64,000 bases of DNA from DASWJZ01 sp963720705. GTDB taxonomy: Bacteria; Pseudomonadota; Alphaproteobacteria; Rhizobiales; Afifellaceae. Below, one piece after another: positions 26,032 through 35,301 of this stretch (its first letter is position 1; each line of letters begins with the position of its first letter). The position numbers and the translations under genes were made by a program. The stretch spans positions 496,001 to 560,000 of the forward strand of contig CAVRGJ010000002.1 of assembly GCA_963720705.1 (NCBI GenBank), written 5' to 3'. The notes beneath the pieces were generated by a model. That model saw nothing but the letters and a program-made list of their open reading frames with translations. It had not been told where the DNA came from and did not search any database.

Positions 26032-26832
26032 CTAGGAGGCGTCGCGAAACCGGCTCACAGCAAAGATCGTGCGGATCAGAATTATGAGGTCGGCGCCGAG
26101 CGACCAGTTTTGCACATACTGACAATCGAGATGGATTCGGAGCCCGTAGCTCACGGTGCTTCTGCCGCTGACCTGCCACAGACCAGTGAGGCCTGGCCGT
26201 GCCCGCAGATATTCGCGTGCACCGATGCCGTAACGCGGTAGCTCCTCAGCCACGATGGGACGAGGTCCGACACTGCTCATGTCGCCCCGCAAGATGTTGA
26301 TCAGTTGGGGCAGTTCATCGATACTCGATTTCCTTAACGCCCCGCCGATCCAAGTCATGCGGGGATCATGGCGGAGCTTCCGCTTTTCACTCCACTCGCG
26401 TGCAGCGTCGGGATTTGCCGCAAGATAGTCGCGCAGGATTTTGTCGGCCCCGAGCTTCATGGTGCGGAATTTGTAACAACTGAACGGTCGACCGCGGAAC
26501 CCCATACGCTGGTGCGAGAAGAATGCAGGTCGACCCGTCGTGACAACGATCAAGACCCAGACAAGGAGCATCAAAGGAGCGGCAAGTACAAGAGCGACCG
26601 ACGCGATAACAATGTCAGCCACCCGCTTGGTCCAACCTCCAACCGGGGCGGCATCGGGGCCCAGGTGCGACGATAACGCGTCTGCAGCACTCGGTGCCTG
26701 TAGCGCCCGGGGCCGACTTAGGTCCCTGACTACATCGGCTATCTGACTTTGGGCGGCCTCACCTGAGTTAAACGCCGCTATCCCACCACTGACGTCTTGG
26801 TGCAGCTGGATGTCCCACGCTTCGGCTGTCAT
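26032..26832 (-). CDS. Initiating sugar-1-phosphate transferase (ExoY/WcaJ family)
   Basis: The enzyme moves a sugar-1-phosphate from a nucleotide sugar to undecaprenyl phosphate, the first committed step. It has 266 residues with one hydrophobic segment (DIVIASVALVLAAPLML), as in the short ExoY form. Catalytic-domain signatures are KFRTM, SIDELPQLINILRGDM, VGPRPI and PGLTGLWQVSGR. The N-terminal 60 residues are soluble and divergent. A GGGGTGA site precedes the ATG. Confidence 0.95.
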   Translation of the reverse strand: MTAEAWDIQLHQDVSGGIAAFNSGEAAQSQIADVVRDLSRPRALQAPSAADALSSHLGPDAAPVGGWTKRVADIVIASVALVLAAPLMLLVWVLIVVTTGRPAFFSHQRMGFRGRPFSCYKFRTMKLGADKILRDYLAANPDAAREWSEKRKLRHDPRMTWIGGALRKSSIDELPQLINILRGDMSSVGPRPIVAEELPRYGIGAREYLRARPGLTGLWQVSGRSTVSYGLRIHLDCQYVQNWSLGADLIILIRTIFAVSRFRDAS

Positions 26833-27389
26833 AGTTCAACAATCACCCCAACCCGACGTCTCATTTTCGCCATGTGAGTGCCGTGCTTGCAACGGAGGCA
26901 AAGGAGGTATTCTCCTGCGCGCCGTGCCGGCCTCACCTACGATAGACTTAGCGTGCGCCGATAGGCTGACTCGTATGATCGGGACGACGATGGGCGAGCG
27001 ACCTGTGGGGGTCGGATCCCGCGGGCGCGGACACTGAGTCGCCCGCATCCGTTGAATGCCAAAATGACGCGATTCCGCGTGAGAACCTTCAGGGAACTTA
27101 TCTGACGACAGCGGGGTTCCGCGCTCTGGTGTCGGATCGCCTGGGATGTCTGAGAGGCACCCGGCGCTGCCTGTGGATACGACTTGGCTCTGTCGCCTCC
27201 CGATAACCCGTTCTAAAGATTATGGAATAAAGGGGCACGCGTCTTGATGGACGTGTTGCAATTTCGCTGCGCTTCCGATCAATCGCAAGCGCAGTTGCGA
27301 AATAGGGCAATGCTTACCGCCAATGGATGATAAAGCTGGGTGAAAAGGTTCAATCACGGGGTTTTTAAACCCGGGGGCCGTGCAGGGAA
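26833..27389. other. Divergent control region between ExoY-like and TolC-like genes
   Basis: About 550 bases have no supported gene. An inverted repeat, GGGTTT-TT-AAACCC, lies at about 27359-27372, some 18 bases before the TolC-like start, and may be an operator. The GC-rich stretch at 26990-27030 includes several short inverted repeats. Confidence 0.4.
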
Positions 27390-28751
27390 TTGCGTCGTCA
27401 ACTAGCCATAGCCGCCTTCGGCGGTGTCGCCTTGATTGTCCTTGCCTCCGGTGCGCCGGCGCAGACGATTACGCAGACACTTGCCAAGACATACGCCTCC
27501 AACCCGGATATCAACTCTGCGCGCGCCCAAACTCGTGCCGATGACGAGAACGTCCCCATAGCCCGATCTGGCTATCGCCCCATCATCTCCCTGTTCAGTA
27601 GCGCCACCGGCAGCCACACGGATGCGCCGCTCGCCGGCAGCAGCGCGACGACGCTCAATGCGTCTCTCGGAGTCTCGGTTACGCAGAACATCTTCACCGG
27701 TTTTCGTGTTCGCAATGCAATCCGCGCATCGGAGGCAGGTGTCCTGGCGAGCCGGGAATTGCTGGAGAACACGGTTGAAAATGTGCTGTTCGATGCGGCC
27801 CAGGCCTACATGGACGTGCTTCGCGACACAGCCATTCTCGACATCCGCCAGCAAAACGTAATGTTCCTCGAAGAGCAGGTGAGTGCCGCCAATGAGCGCT
27901 TCAACGTCGGGGAGAATACGCGGACCGACGTAGCGCAGGCGCGGGCGAGACTTGCTGCGGGGAGGGCGGGACAGAGTCTTGCCGAAGCCAATCTTGCTAC
28001 CAGCCGCTCAATCTATCGGCAGGTGGTGGGGCAAGATCCCGGCAGTCTTTCGTCCGAGTTTCCGTACGCGCGCCTTATCCCGCCCGATCTGTCGCAGGCG
28101 ATCGCCGCCGGTCAGAACGGGCATCCGTTGATCCTCGCCTCGATCAATCAGGCCGATGCGCAGGCCTTTGTGGTGAAGCAAGTTGAGGGCGAGCTTCTTC
28201 CGACGATGAGTGTCGAAGGCACATTCGCGCACGCGGAGGGCTTCAACGCTAGCGCGGACCCGAATACCGCGAGCATCATCGGGCGCCTGACCATTCCGCT
28301 CTATCAGGGAGGCGCGGTCTCAGCCCGAGTGCGCCAGGCCAAGGAGCAATATGGGCGGAGTAAGATTGAGATCGATCGTGCCCGGGACCAGGTGCGCGCG
28401 GCCGTAGTCCAGGCCTGGGCGACCGAACAGGCGGCGGTCGGCGCTATCGCAGCAGCGAAAGAGGGCGTTGACGCAGCTGGTATCGCTCTCTCCGGCGTAC
28501 AGGAGGAGCAGAAGGTAGGTCAACGTACTGAGCTTGACGTGCTCGATGCGCAAAACGAGCTGCTGAGCGCCAACGAGACGCTAATCGTCGCCAGACGGGA
28601 CAAGATCGTCGCATCGTTCGCGCTGCTTTCTGCAATGGGTCGGCTGACCGCCGAAGCTCTCGCTTTGCCGGCTGCCGTCTATGATCCGGCCGAGCACTAC
28701 AATGCGGTGCGCAACAAGGCATTTGGAATCCGGACTCCGGATGGCCGTTAG
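27390..28751 (+). CDS. TolC-family outer membrane channel protein
   Basis: The 453-residue protein starts at a TTG behind CAGGGAA and has a signal peptide (IAAFGGVALIVLASGAPAQ). The two structural repeats of TolC are visible: SGYRPIISLFSSA with VTQNIFTGFRVRN, then GELLPTMSVEGTF with LTIPLYQGGAVSARV. Long helical stretches rich in Ala, Glu and Gln follow each. It forms a trimeric outer membrane channel. No membrane-fusion or ABC partner lies nearby; its place inside the polysaccharide locus suggests a role in polymer export. Confidence 0.93.
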   Translation: MRRQLAIAAFGGVALIVLASGAPAQTITQTLAKTYASNPDINSARAQTRADDENVPIARSGYRPIISLFSSATGSHTDAPLAGSSATTLNASLGVSVTQNIFTGFRVRNAIRASEAGVLASRELLENTVENVLFDAAQAYMDVLRDTAILDIRQQNVMFLEEQVSAANERFNVGENTRTDVAQARARLAAGRAGQSLAEANLATSRSIYRQVVGQDPGSLSSEFPYARLIPPDLSQAIAAGQNGHPLILASINQADAQAFVVKQVEGELLPTMSVEGTFAHAEGFNASADPNTASIIGRLTIPLYQGGAVSARVRQAKEQYGRSKIEIDRARDQVRAAVVQAWATEQAAVGAIAAAKEGVDAAGIALSGVQEEQKVGQRTELDVLDAQNELLSANETLIVARRDKIVASFALLSAMGRLTAEALALPAAVYDPAEHYNAVRNKAFGIRTPDGR

Positions 28752-28771
28752 GGCCGATTGGGAAGAGCGTT

Positions 28772-29449
28772 TTGAGTGGAGTGAGTACAGTTAGCGAATT
28801 CAACCGGCAAGCGCGGCTTAGCTGGAGGCGTTCCTGCCACCGACGGCGTCATTCCACAGCGCACAAATGGCGCCGCATAGCGGGATACGTGCTGAGTTCG
28901 GTGCTGCTCGCAACTGCGCCCGGGAGTGCGCTTTCGGCTAGCGCGGGCGCAACCAAGTTTCAGGTCGTCGACGCACGCACCTCATCCCTCCTCGATGTTG
29001 CGGAAGACGACGTGCTTGGAGGCGCGGCGTTGAAAGCGGCCGCGTGGGCGAGATTGCGGGGCAGGCTGCTTGCAGCAGCTGCATGCGTCAATGAAACGCC
29101 GCCCAGATTGGGCTGCAGACAGCTGGCGGATGTCGATCACCTCTCCGTTGCGACTCAGTCAATTACGCCGCAGGAAGAGCTTGGCGAGTCGGCTCTGGTT
29201 GCAGCTCAGCGCCTCGATGGCGTCTGGTCGGGCGATGGATACACGCTGCGCATCGACAACGGGCGAGCGCAGGCAAACATCAGCCCAAACATGCCTTTCG
29301 AGTGGCAGCGCTTTGTCATACGGCGTGCTTCCGCGGATTCGGTGGTCTTTGTGCTCGGCAGATCGCTATTTGAGGCGCGGCTGTCCGATCGCACCATCAC
29401 GCTCACGAGCACTGACTTCCGTGGCGAGCAAGTTCTGACGCGGCAGTGA
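28772..29449 (+). CDS. Exported protein, unknown function
   Basis: The 225-residue frame has a very basic start and a hydrophobic segment (IAGYVLSSVLLATAPGSALSA), consistent with a signal peptide. Residues 145-225 form a strand-rich domain (LDGVWSGDGYTLRIDNGRA, VVFVLGRSLFEARLS, TITLTSTDF), resembling small lipocalin-like barrels. Start codon choice (TTG 28772 or GTG 28781) is uncertain. It lies 20 bases after the TolC-like gene and is probably co-transcribed. Confidence 0.7.
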   Translation: MSGVSTVSEFNRQARLSWRRSCHRRRHSTAHKWRRIAGYVLSSVLLATAPGSALSASAGATKFQVVDARTSSLLDVAEDDVLGGAALKAAAWARLRGRLLAAAACVNETPPRLGCRQLADVDHLSVATQSITPQEELGESALVAAQRLDGVWSGDGYTLRIDNGRAQANISPNMPFEWQRFVIRRASADSVVFVLGRSLFEARLSDRTITLTSTDFRGEQVLTRQ

Positions 29450-29524
29450 AGCCCCACCCTTGGCGGTGCGGCGGCAATTCAGAGATTTTGGTGGCGGCTT
29501 TGCATGCCGCAGGTGTCGCCGCGG

Positions 29525-29573
29525 CAATCCTCCTGACACGACGCGTCGCATGTCAGGATTGTGGGCGTTTTTC
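29525..29573 (+). terminator. Terminator between TolC-unit and Wzc-like gene
   Basis: The inverted repeat CAATCC-TGACA with TGTCAGGATTG, with a 3-base bulge and a loop containing GACGCGTC, is followed by GGGCGTTTTTC. It overlaps the last codon of the convergent Wzc-like gene. Confidence 0.5.
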
Positions 29574-31667
29574 GTAGACGCCAGACTCCCGCAAATCCAC
29601 TTGCGATGCAATTGTGACGGGCGTGCGAAGCTCCCCTTGAGCAGACGCGCCTGACCTGCCGCCAGGCAAGGCAACCAAACGGCCCGCCCACCGCCGGCCG
29701 AGACTCCACTTGGCAGGAAGAGGATTTCCGCGAGACGTGGTCGATCGGCTCTTGGTCATGACCACGCCTAAGATCGGCGTCTTGGCCGCCCGCATGGAGC
29801 GAACGAGTTCAGCTACCAGGTCCGACGATGTTCTGCCGCGCTCAACCACGATGATGACGGCGTCGAGGACCGAGCTCACGAGCACACCGTCAACTGCGGT
29901 CGTGATTGGGGGGAGGTCCAGGATGATTCGCTCATAACCATGCAGGGATCGAAGCAGGATCTCTATCTGCTTCGGCTCAAGCGTATCTCTCCCGCTAGAC
30001 GAAATCAGACAATAGTTGGGAACAAAATCAAAGCAGGTCCCTCTCAAAGGCGTCACCGAACCCGAGACAGAACCTTGATCTTTCTGAGCGCTCGCAATGC
30101 GTCCGCTAAACGACGACGCCAAGCTTGCCGTGAGCTCTGCCTCGTAGATATTGGCATCGATCAACAGGGCTTGCGGGCCTGACATGGAGAACAGGGTTGT
30201 CAGGTTAGTTACGAACTCACTCTTTCCGTTGTCCGACGATACGGAGATCACGCCGATGGAGCGTATCTGCTGGTCGGAACACGCAATCTCAATCGCTGCT
30301 TCGACCCGTCGCAAGCCGTCGCTATAGGGAGATCGCGGCGCCCTAACGACCTCATCAAGGCGACCGAAGCCTTTGCGTCTGCCGAACACCGACGGAAGCT
30401 GCCCCAAGCACTCCAGTCCCAAATCCTCTCTGATCTGATGTGGGGAGAGAACGCTTCGGTCGAGCATATGGCGCATGAAGGCCAGTCCCGTTCCGGCCAT
30501 TATCCCAACGAGCATGCCAAACGCCAACGCGAGCTTTTTCCGAGGCGTGCTCGGCCTGAGCGGCGGGGTCGCAGCCGTGATGATTCGAGCGTCGGCGACA
30601 GGGTAGGACTGCCGATGCACGGAGGCGGTGAAAGCTTCAAGAAAACTCTCGTACATTCTCTTGTAGGTTTCGGCATTTGCTTCGAGCTCTTCGAGTGTCG
30701 GCTCGCTCGACTCTTCATTTGACGCGTCGCTCGGCATCCAATCGCGGTTTTGCAACGCATCGGGCGGGAGCGTGCCCACAGAATAGTCGTGCTTGGCTCT
30801 GAACTCCTGCGCCACCTGCGTGGCAACATTCATCTGTCTGCGAAGCTCGGCAATTCGCTGCTCCATCCACGCGCTGCCTTCGCGAGCGGCTTCAGATTTG
30901 GTCTCAAGCTGTTCACGGATGAATGCATCGGCAGTCGCATTTGCGATGCTGGCAGCTTGTTGAGGATCGAATGCGCGAAACGAGATTTCGAGCGCGTAGG
31001 AGACGCCAACTCGGCGGACCTGAAGACTGCCCTCAAACAAGCCTATCGTCAGCCGGTCCCGCTCGAACGCCTGCTCGCCCGAGTCTGTTGGTTCGGCCGC
31101 GGTCAACTTTGCGTCCGCGAAGTTTACGAGCGGAGCGGACCAAGAGACACCCCGCAGCCCGCCGAGGTCGACAATCAGCGCCGCCATCTTTCTTAGCCGC
31201 TCTTTGAACGGCGGACTTTGCAAACGGTTAAATTGCGGATCCTCGTAGAGATTGAGTTGGTCAATGACCATCTTCGCAATCTTCTCGGAGCGGAGAACGG
31301 CCATCTGGCTTTCCAGCTGCGCGGTATCCATCGACAGACTGACATCGGACTGCTGCTGCTGGATAAGCTGCGGGACCTTCGGCTCGATCAAAATCTGCGA
31401 GGTGGCGACGAAGAGCGGCTCTGTCGTCACGATGTAAAAAACCGCGCCCGACAGAGAGAGAATAAGGCAGGTGGCGACCAGCAAGAGATTCCGGCGCAAG
31501 AACGCCGCCACATCGGCGTAGCCGATGAACTGCTGTTCTGAGCGCGGCTCCGAAGTGGGCTGCTGATCCGGCGAGGCTGGCCAACTACGATCGAGCATGG
31601 TTACCAGTGGCGTAGAGCGGGAAGCCGATGTTTCCTCCCCACGGGGTATCGAAAACGCATGTGTCAC
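29553..31667 (-). CDS. Wzc/ExoP-type polysaccharide co-polymerase with degenerate kinase domain
   Basis: The 704-residue inner membrane protein has a Wzz domain: TM1 near 60-80 (LLLVATCLILSLSGAVFYIV), a long periplasmic helical region, a Pro-rich segment and TM2 near 385-405 (LALAFGMLVGIMAGTGLAF). A BY-kinase-like ATPase follows, with Walker A SSDNGKSEF, Walker A' LLIDANIYEAE and Walker B IILDLPP. The second Asp of Walker A' is Asn and the C-terminal Tyr cluster is missing (one Tyr near the end). It should control chain length but may not autophosphorylate. The two hydrolase genes precede it on the same strand. Confidence 0.9.
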   Translation of the reverse strand: MTHAFSIPRGEETSASRSTPLVTMLDRSWPASPDQQPTSEPRSEQQFIGYADVAAFLRRNLLLVATCLILSLSGAVFYIVTTEPLFVATSQILIEPKVPQLIQQQQSDVSLSMDTAQLESQMAVLRSEKIAKMVIDQLNLYEDPQFNRLQSPPFKERLRKMAALIVDLGGLRGVSWSAPLVNFADAKLTAAEPTDSGEQAFERDRLTIGLFEGSLQVRRVGVSYALEISFRAFDPQQAASIANATADAFIREQLETKSEAAREGSAWMEQRIAELRRQMNVATQVAQEFRAKHDYSVGTLPPDALQNRDWMPSDASNEESSEPTLEELEANAETYKRMYESFLEAFTASVHRQSYPVADARIITAATPPLRPSTPRKKLALAFGMLVGIMAGTGLAFMRHMLDRSVLSPHQIREDLGLECLGQLPSVFGRRKGFGRLDEVVRAPRSPYSDGLRRVEAAIEIACSDQQIRSIGVISVSSDNGKSEFVTNLTTLFSMSGPQALLIDANIYEAELTASLASSFSGRIASAQKDQGSVSGSVTPLRGTCFDFVPNYCLISSSGRDTLEPKQIEILLRSLHGYERIILDLPPITTAVDGVLVSSVLDAVIIVVERGRTSSDLVAELVRSMRAAKTPILGVVMTKSRSTTSRGNPLPAKWSLGRRWAGRLVALPGGRSGASAQGELRTPVTIASQVDLRESGVYEKRPQS

Positions 31668-31802
31668 TGAGCGGGGGCATCACGTCCGCCGCTGGTCCTT
31701 ACCCTAAGCCGGTTGGTGCAACGGAGAGAATCCCCAGAACGACGTAACAGGCTTACCTCTTCTGAAGCACGAACCGGGGGCGGCCCCGTCGTGGATGTGT
31801 GT

Positions 31803-33356
31803 TCAAGGATCAGGTTGGGTCGACGGCTGCGAGGTCAGCTCCAGAATCCAATCGTCGAAGCCGGCATCATTTTGTGCCGATTCAGGCGCAAATGTCGTCA
31901 CGCTTCGTTCGCGAAATTGTGCGCCCTTTGCCGGCACGAAGCAGCCACTTGCGGGATCGTACCAGCGTGCATCCACGACGGGGCCAGCGAGCTTTGCCAA
32001 ATCAACCGTGACATTTCGCCAAGTCGGCAGGTACACGAGCGCCAACGAGCGATCGCTAGCGAGAGCTGCAACGGCGCGTCCTTCCAGGTCGCCACCGATA
32101 CCGTTGAGGAGGAACGTGTTGTCTCGGTCGGGTTCCAGGAGCCACCAGCTGATCGATGCAAAGAGGTTGTGCAAATACGTCATGCTTTGCGCGCCGCGAC
32201 TACCAAGGGCCTCCTGCCAGGATGTGGGCGCCGGAAAGATCCCCGGCCCATCGAAGTGCCAAATCGGATTGTTGCCGAAAACTTGCCCCGCAGCACCCGA
32301 TAGCAACGCTTGGTAGGCCTGCATCCGGAGCCGTGCCTCTGTAGCGCGGTATTCGTTCTCGTACACGCTTTCGCTGAGGAAGAACGGCATACCGGCAGGA
32401 TCCTCGTATTGCTTCAGCGACGCGCGAAAGACCGACTCGTAGGTGAAGAAGCTATTGACCTGAAGCCATGGCTCACCCCGCCAATATTGCAGGGCAGCGG
32501 ATTCCGAACTTCCATGTGCGCTTTGAAGTGCGATGGGATCAAACTCCCTGATCCCTTCCGCTATCGCTCGTACAAGACTCTTGTCGGGAGGGTCGTAGTC
32601 CCCCCCGTTCAGCCAAAGAATGTTGTCAAATCCCCGGTAGCGGCGTCCCAGATAACGTCCATATTCGCGAAGCTTACCTGCCCCGTTTGCGCGCATCTCC
32701 TGATACCAGCCGTCTTCGCCGCCGCCGTACCCGGCATAGGATGGCGCCAACAGAACAAGAAAGCCCAACTCCTTTGCACTCGATAGAACCCAGTCTGCGT
32801 ATGCAAAATACTTCTCGTTGGGGGTGGAGTAGTCGCCGGGGGTGGTGAACGGAGGCTCGCCACTCGCGTTGTTAGGCGCATGTTCGGCAAAGCGATGTTC
32901 TATGAGGTTGACCAGCAGGGTGTTGAATCCCCGCTGCCGTCTGTCCTGCAGATACTGCTCCACCTCTTCTTTGGTAAGTTGCGCGATCAGCGACCAGGCT
33001 GCGTCGCCTTGAATGAGGAACGGTCGGCCAGCCGCATCCTCGAGGTACCGTTTGTTTGGTCGAACCCTCAGGGGAAATGCCGCCGCCATTTCCGTTTTTC
33101 CGATTGCAACGGGACTGCCATTCTCACATTGGGTCGACGTCCGCGGCGCGGCGCTCTCAACCTTCAGCGGTTGAACGCGCGCCGTGTTTGCCGTGCCGAT
33201 AATGGTTAGGCCAAAGAAGAGAAACAGCGAAATCCGGATGGGGACGACGATGCGTTCGCGCGCAAGCCCAAAATGAACGCATCCGACCTTGAGGCAGCCA
33301 ACAGCCTGGCGATATCTGGAGCCGCATGCGAAGGAACGTGTCGCCCTGTCTTTCAC
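31803..33356 (-). CDS. DUF4038 glycoside hydrolase-like protein with C-terminal beta domain
   Basis: The 517-residue protein has a hydrophobic segment (ISLFLFFGLTIIGTANTA) as a likely signal sequence, though the true start is unclear. Residues 95-420 form a TIM-barrel of the DUF4038/apiosidase-like type: GDAAWSLIAQLTKEEVEQYL, NTLLVNLIEHRF, DNILWLNGGDYDPP and PFFLSESVYENE, with acidic candidates for catalysis. The last 80 residues match the small C-terminal beta domain found with DUF4038. It probably trims the exported polymer or an envelope glycan in the periplasm or outside. Confidence 0.88.
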   Translation of the reverse strand: MKDRATRSFACGSRYRQAVGCLKVGCVHFGLARERIVVPIRISLFLFFGLTIIGTANTARVQPLKVESAAPRTSTQCENGSPVAIGKTEMAAAFPLRVRPNKRYLEDAAGRPFLIQGDAAWSLIAQLTKEEVEQYLQDRRQRGFNTLLVNLIEHRFAEHAPNNASGEPPFTTPGDYSTPNEKYFAYADWVLSSAKELGFLVLLAPSYAGYGGGEDGWYQEMRANGAGKLREYGRYLGRRYRGFDNILWLNGGDYDPPDKSLVRAIAEGIREFDPIALQSAHGSSESAALQYWRGEPWLQVNSFFTYESVFRASLKQYEDPAGMPFFLSESVYENEYRATEARLRMQAYQALLSGAAGQVFGNNPIWHFDGPGIFPAPTSWQEALGSRGAQSMTYLHNLFASISWWLLEPDRDNTFLLNGIGGDLEGRAVAALASDRSLALVYLPTWRNVTVDLAKLAGPVVDARWYDPASGCFVPAKGAQFRERSVTTFAPESAQNDAGFDDWILELTSQPSTQPDP

Positions 33357-33364
33357 GGCATCGG

Positions 33365-34817
33365 TCAGCGGGAAGCGCGCACCGAAGTTCCGTCCGCCGG
33401 TGGCGGTGGCGCAAAAAGAATTGGGTGAAGTTCCCGGAATTCCGCTGAAAGGACGATTCCTGCAGCAACGGACGCGCGGCTCGCTTCACCAGTCTTCAGC
33501 TCGTGTGTATACGCCTCTAGGCCAACGTCATCCGGATCACGATTGAGAAGCAGTTGGAACAAGAACGAGGTGTAGTCCCTGTCACTTAACCCTATGACCC
33601 CGTATTTGCTCGCGAATTCCGGCGAATTCAGCATTGCAATCAGCATATCTGTTGTGCTGGCGGTTTGCGCCTCGACCGAGTCCACCCAACTTTCCAAACC
33701 CGCCGCATCGCTTTCGCGGCCGAGGACGAGGCAATAGCTGTACTCTACTTGTGAGGATATGCTGGCACGGTCGCCATCCAAGGCCGGCAATTCGCACCCT
33801 CGATCGGTGGTGGGCAGCGGAACCGGTCCGCGGATCAGCTCACGCGCTGCGAAGTAGGCGGGTTTCGGTTCGCCGGTGCGCCAACTGCCGCTTCCGTCAT
33901 CGACAAGGCGGACGAGTCCTTGGAAGGCCTCGGCGTCGGGCGCCCAGTACCAACTCATCCACGAGCTCGTAGATATAGGCCGCCTCAATGTTATAGCGGT
34001 CCTTCAGCACGCGCAGGCGAGATATCATTTGGCTAACGCCAGCAGCTTGCTGCTGCTCATCTTCTTGGCTGCCACGGGGGTTACCGAATTCGGTGACCCA
34101 GATTGGCCGCTTGAATTGAGCGAGCTTCGCGAAAGCCCACTCCGGATCCTCTCCATAGATGTGCCAGACGGAGATGTCCCACTGGATGCCGTCGTGCTGC
34201 ATTCGTTCAAAGGCGCCTATATGGCCCCAGCCCGCCGTTCCCATCGCCTTCCGTATCGTCGGATCGGCCGCAGTCATTCCGTCGGAAAGGCCTTTCAAGA
34301 CGGCGCTCACCTTTGCCCAGCGTGGTCCGTAGTATTCGAGCGCCGTCACGCCACCGGCAGGGCCCCACTGGCAAGGATACTGAGTCCCGTCATCTCGCTT
34401 CTCACAAGGCGCGATGATCGCATAGTTTTCAAGCTCGTTGCCGAGCTCCCAGACGCGGATGTCGTCCTTGAATTCCGAACCCAAAGTGAAGGCTAGCTCA
34501 TAGGCGGCACGGTAGATCTCTTCCGGCGTATCCGTGTCCAAGTTGATGTGGCCGGGTGTCACGACAGGAAGGATTGCGATGTCGCGTGCCTTGCCTTCCT
34601 GAACAAGCCTTGAAAGAACCGATGCCCCTTTTGCGTCGGTTATGTCCACCCGGTAAGCCTTCACGCCAAGATCGCGCAGATAGTCGAACTGCTGTTCTAT
34701 GGTGACGCCGGGATAGGAGGTAATTGGATGCCCGTTGGCGCCCCAAAGAATATCTGCACTTGCCGGCGCCGTCCCAACAAAGAGGCAGATCAGAACAAAC
34801 AAAAGGCGAGGGTGCAT
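33365..34817 (-). CDS. Clan A glycoside hydrolase with C-terminal DUF4214 domain, apparent frameshift
   Basis: The start at 34817 (behind AAGGA) gives a signal peptide (LLFVLICLFVGTAPASA). A TIM barrel follows with the acid/base Glu in WELGNELENY and the nucleophile Glu in IWVTEFGNP. Near 33952, removing one T restores the frame: YIYELVDE continues as WYWAPDAEAFQGLV. The second part contains DUF4214 repeats (YCLVLGRESDAAGLESWV, LLLNRDPDDVGLEAYT), common in secreted proteins. Together about 480 residues. It lies 8 bases upstream of the DUF4038 gene. Confidence 0.82.
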
Positions 34818-35301
34818 GCAGGGTCCTTCGACGCGCGGTCGTTCGTAAGCTAGTCGGTCGCCGATGGTCGAAGAAAGCCACACAAAATAGAATGTCGAGG
34901 TATCGACTACGTCTTTTGAAGCCTCATTTTACCGGTTTGGCGAGTTCGGCCGTGGGCCTGCAAGGAAGGGGCTGCGGTCGCCACCAGCGCCGAATCCGGC
35001 GCTCCGGTGCCACCTGACCCCCACAGGGAACGCCAGCTCGTCGCATGAGAGTGCTGACGAAGCCGTACGCCTCGCCAAAAGGCGGATGTACCATCAATAA
35101 CCAACCAAACGATTTGCCGACTGGTCGCTAACCTCAACACGTGACATTCGAACAGGGCTGCAGAAGACGTGAGCTATTGGCGTATGTCGCGAGATCGTCG
35201 CACGCCTCTGACGAAATGTTCTGCTTCAAGGCCGTACGGAAAAGGCCAAAAGGCTCGTGCCTCAGGCCGTTCCGCGGACAGCCCTAAGGGGAGGGCAAGA
35301 A
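34818..35301. other. Divergent control region between hydrolase unit and first OPX gene
   Basis: About 480 bases without a supported gene. The region must contain promoters for both directions. Two imperfect repeats of CAAAAGGC occur near 35074-35082 and 35241-35250 but no clear operator is seen. Confidence 0.4.

Noticed and set aside
31713..32303. Plus-strand 196-residue frame
   Set aside because: It is antisense to the DUF4038 hydrolase, which has clear domain motifs.
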